Below, one piece after another: positions 5,696 through 7,562 of a stretch of DNA of 7,562 bases. The position numbers were made by a program, and so were the translations under genes. The notes below the pieces were generated by a model. That model searched no databases, had not been told where the DNA came from, and worked only from the letters and a program-made list of their open reading frames with translations. The DNA is from CAYJVP01 sp964373615 (GTDB taxonomy: Bacteria > Patescibacteriota > Patescibacteriia > UBA9934 > GWF2-40-263). Within the stretch, counting starts at the first letter, position 1. Every line of letters starts with the position of its first letter. The stretch covers positions 1 to 7,562 of the forward strand of contig CAYJVP010000051.1 of NCBI GenBank assembly GCA_964373615.1. Direction: 5' to 3'.

Positions 5696-7561
5696 GTGCC
5701 CATCGGCGTTTTCATTTCGAAAACCATCGAACGGATCAAAGAAAACACGCGGAGGCTGGTCGGTCGACTACAAGGGAAACCTCTTTCTCCTGCGGAATTG
5801 ACCCGTCGACAGGTCCTGCGTCTTTCTTCGCGGCGAAGATTTCCCTCCCCGGCACAATGGAAGCAACTGCCGCGCGTGTTCACGCAACCAGAACGACGGA
5901 CCATGCATGCGAGCCTCGCCGTTTTTCTTGCTTCCAGTGTTTTCCTCGGCGGATGGTACGTTCTCACACATCGTGTGGAGGTTCCAGCCGTTGGCGGAGA
6001 ATATACGGAGGGACTCATCGGCGAGCCACAATTCGTGAATCCCCTGTACGCATCCTCAAGCGACGTTGACTCGGACATCACACGATTGGTGTTCTCTGGA
6101 CTCTTTACGTGGACGCCTCACCTTGGGATCGTTCCCGATCTGGCAGAATCCTACACGGTTTCCGAGGATCAAAAGACATATACGGTGCGTCTTCTCCCAA
6201 ACGCGCGATGGCACAATGGGACGCCGGTGCGTGCAAGCGATGTCGTGTTTACGATCCAAAGCATCCAAAACCCAGCGTATCGCAGTCCACTCGCGGTCAG
6301 TTTCCGCGGGGTCGTGGTTTCTGAGGTCGATGAACTCACCGTGCAATTCACCCTGGAAGAGCCGTTTGCGCCATTTCTCTCCACCCTGACCGTTGGCATT
6401 CTCCCGGCAGAGCTCTGGCAGGACGTGGGGCCAAAAAACGCCGCGCTTGCCTCTCAAAACCTCGAACCCGTAGGGAGCGGTCCGTATCGATTCGAAAAAT
6501 TCTCCGTGGATAAAAAAGGGAATGTGCGTTCGTATTCGCTCCGTCGGAATGGAGGCTACTATCGCCATCCACCGCTCATCGAACGTATCACCTTCAAGTT
6601 CTATCCGGACGCGGATGCAGCGGTCGCGGCGCTTGGCAATCGCAACATCGAAGGGATCAGCTTTGTTCCCTCGACCCTCGTGTCCGAGGTGGAAAAGGAT
6701 CGGCGCGTCCGCATTCTCCGACCCAGCATGCCGCTCACAACCGTGCTTTTCTTCAACCAGGAGGTGCAGCCGATTTTGAAAGATCTGAATATTCGCAAAG
6801 CGTTTGCCCTGTCGCTTGACAAACAGGCGATCGTCGATCAAGCTCTCGCCGGTTATGGAACCGTGATCCAGGCGCCGATCCTGCCTGGCTCGATCGGGGA
6901 GTATCCGGAGGTGGCGACGATCAACACGGATCTCGCAGCCGCGGGAACACTGCTCGACGCCACGGAATACAAACTCACCGAAGGGTCGACCACGCGCGCA
7001 AAAGCGACCACCACAAAAAAAGATGGAGAGGACGTCGAGCAAACCGAGACGCTCGCCATCGCCCTCACCACCGTAGACCGGCCAGAATTCATCGCCGCCG
7101 CGGAGGCGATTAAAGCACAAGCGGCACAGGTCGGTTTCGACATTGAGGTCAACGTCGTGCCGTCATCCTCCTTCTACGAAAATGTGATCAAACCGCGTGC
7201 CTTCCAGATGCTTTTGACCGGCACGCAGCTCGGCATCGACCCGGACCCCTATCCATTTTGGCACAGCTCGCAGACCATCGACCCAGGACTTAATCTCGCC
7301 ACATATACCAACCGCAAGGCGGACACCTTGCTTGAAGAGGCCCGCGGCACGGCAGATCAAACCGTGCGTGCGGAAAAATACCGGGCGTTTCAGGACATCC
7401 TCGCAGAAGATCTCCCCGCGATTTTCCTCTTCCAGTCGAGCTACACCTACGCCATCGCAAGCAAAATCCAAAACGTTTCGATTGACCGAATTTTCATTCC
7501 CGCCGATCGATTCGTCAACGTGACGCAGTGGTATATTAAAACGAAAAAGATAATCCAGTAA
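5696..7561 (+). CDS. Membrane-anchored family 5 extracellular substrate-binding protein (peptide/solute ABC-transporter type)
   Basis: A DppA/OppA-like (SBP_bac_5) binding protein, 621 residues from GTG 5696. The first ~69 residues are basic and cytoplasmic, ending in SPAQWKQLPRVFTQPERRT. A transmembrane helix (about 71-90) follows, then the extracellular domain beginning VPAVGGEYTEG. Family marks are FVNPLYASSSDVDSDITRLVFSGLF, YTVRLLPNARWHNGTPVRASDVVFT, GSGPYRFEKF, LNIRKAFALSLDKQAIV and the C-terminal DPDPYPFWHSSQ. There is no lipobox cysteine, so the helix must anchor it. A TTG at 5669 would overlap the secG stop by 8 bases and add nine residues; GTG 5696 follows AAGGGGG (5675-5681), though 14 bases away. 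A start at ATG 5903 would lose the conserved-looking N-terminal stretch. A Thr/Lys-rich segment lies near 6971-7051. It follows secG closely. No permease or ATPase gene is visible, so the ligand and transporter are unknown. Confidence 0.88.
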   Translation: MPIGVFISKTIERIKENTRRLVGRLQGKPLSPAELTRRQVLRLSSRRRFPSPAQWKQLPRVFTQPERRTMHASLAVFLASSVFLGGWYVLTHRVEVPAVGGEYTEGLIGEPQFVNPLYASSSDVDSDITRLVFSGLFTWTPHLGIVPDLAESYTVSEDQKTYTVRLLPNARWHNGTPVRASDVVFTIQSIQNPAYRSPLAVSFRGVVVSEVDELTVQFTLEEPFAPFLSTLTVGILPAELWQDVGPKNAALASQNLEPVGSGPYRFEKFSVDKKGNVRSYSLRRNGGYYRHPPLIERITFKFYPDADAAVAALGNRNIEGISFVPSTLVSEVEKDRRVRILRPSMPLTTVLFFNQEVQPILKDLNIRKAFALSLDKQAIVDQALAGYGTVIQAPILPGSIGEYPEVATINTDLAAAGTLLDATEYKLTEGSTTRAKATTTKKDGEDVEQTETLAIALTTVDRPEFIAAAEAIKAQAAQVGFDIEVNVVPSSSFYENVIKPRAFQMLLTGTQLGIDPDPYPFWHSSQTIDPGLNLATYTNRKADTLLEEARGTADQTVRAEKYRAFQDILAEDLPAIFLFQSSYTYAIASKIQNVSIDRIFIPADRFVNVTQWYIKTKKIIQ

Positions 7562-7562
7562 G

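Noticed and set aside
6056..7120. Minus-strand open frame of 354 codons inside the substrate-binding protein gene
   Set aside because: It is wholly opposite a well-supported family 5 binding protein, has no ribosome-binding site and no recognisable motifs.

Overview
The window looks like bacterial chromosome from the Candidate Phyla Radiation (Patescibacteria), moderately GC-rich. This placement is an inference from gene families and layout, not from a marker gene. The pointers are a VirB2/TrbC-like two-helix pilin-type protein with a long cysteine-rich extracellular tail, a membrane-anchored DsbA-like protein beside it, a minimal SecG, and a family 5 substrate-binding protein anchored by an N-terminal helix instead of a lipobox. 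No lower rank can be assigned.

Layout. Positions 1-566 hold no convincing gene. They begin with a terminator-like hairpin (6-28), followed by a nested inverted-repeat element of about 420 bp (127-547). Inside it sits a MITE-like unit (234-392) with long terminal inverted repeats and a 4-bp TTGA direct repeat at its edges. Several GC-rich palindromes and two copies of a palindromic module built around GGATCC lie in the same element. Positions 567-3222 (minus strand) are uvrA, interrupted by a 100-base run of N (2076-2175). The two pieces are in different frames across the gap, and comparison with the family suggests about 105-110 residues are missing, so the gap is under-sized. uvrA has its own likely promoter (3244-3272).

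Positions 3356-5324 (minus strand) are a two-gene operon. The DsbA-like thioredoxin-fold protein is transcribed first, and the cysteine-rich VirB2/TrbC-like protein starts one base after its stop. The operon ends in a clear intrinsic terminator (3306-3333). The thioredoxin-fold protein has CPYS in place of CxxC. Its partner has 20 cysteines, all outside its two transmembrane helices. Together they suggest a small module for making and disulfide-maturing a surface or pilus-like protein.

Positions 5458-7561 (plus strand) hold secG and a membrane-anchored peptide/solute-binding protein, transcribed away from the dsbA-like operon. The divergent intergenic region contains a perfect 14-bp-arm palindrome (5364-5396) between the two predicted promoters. 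The window ends one base after the stop of the binding protein, so no transporter permease can be seen.
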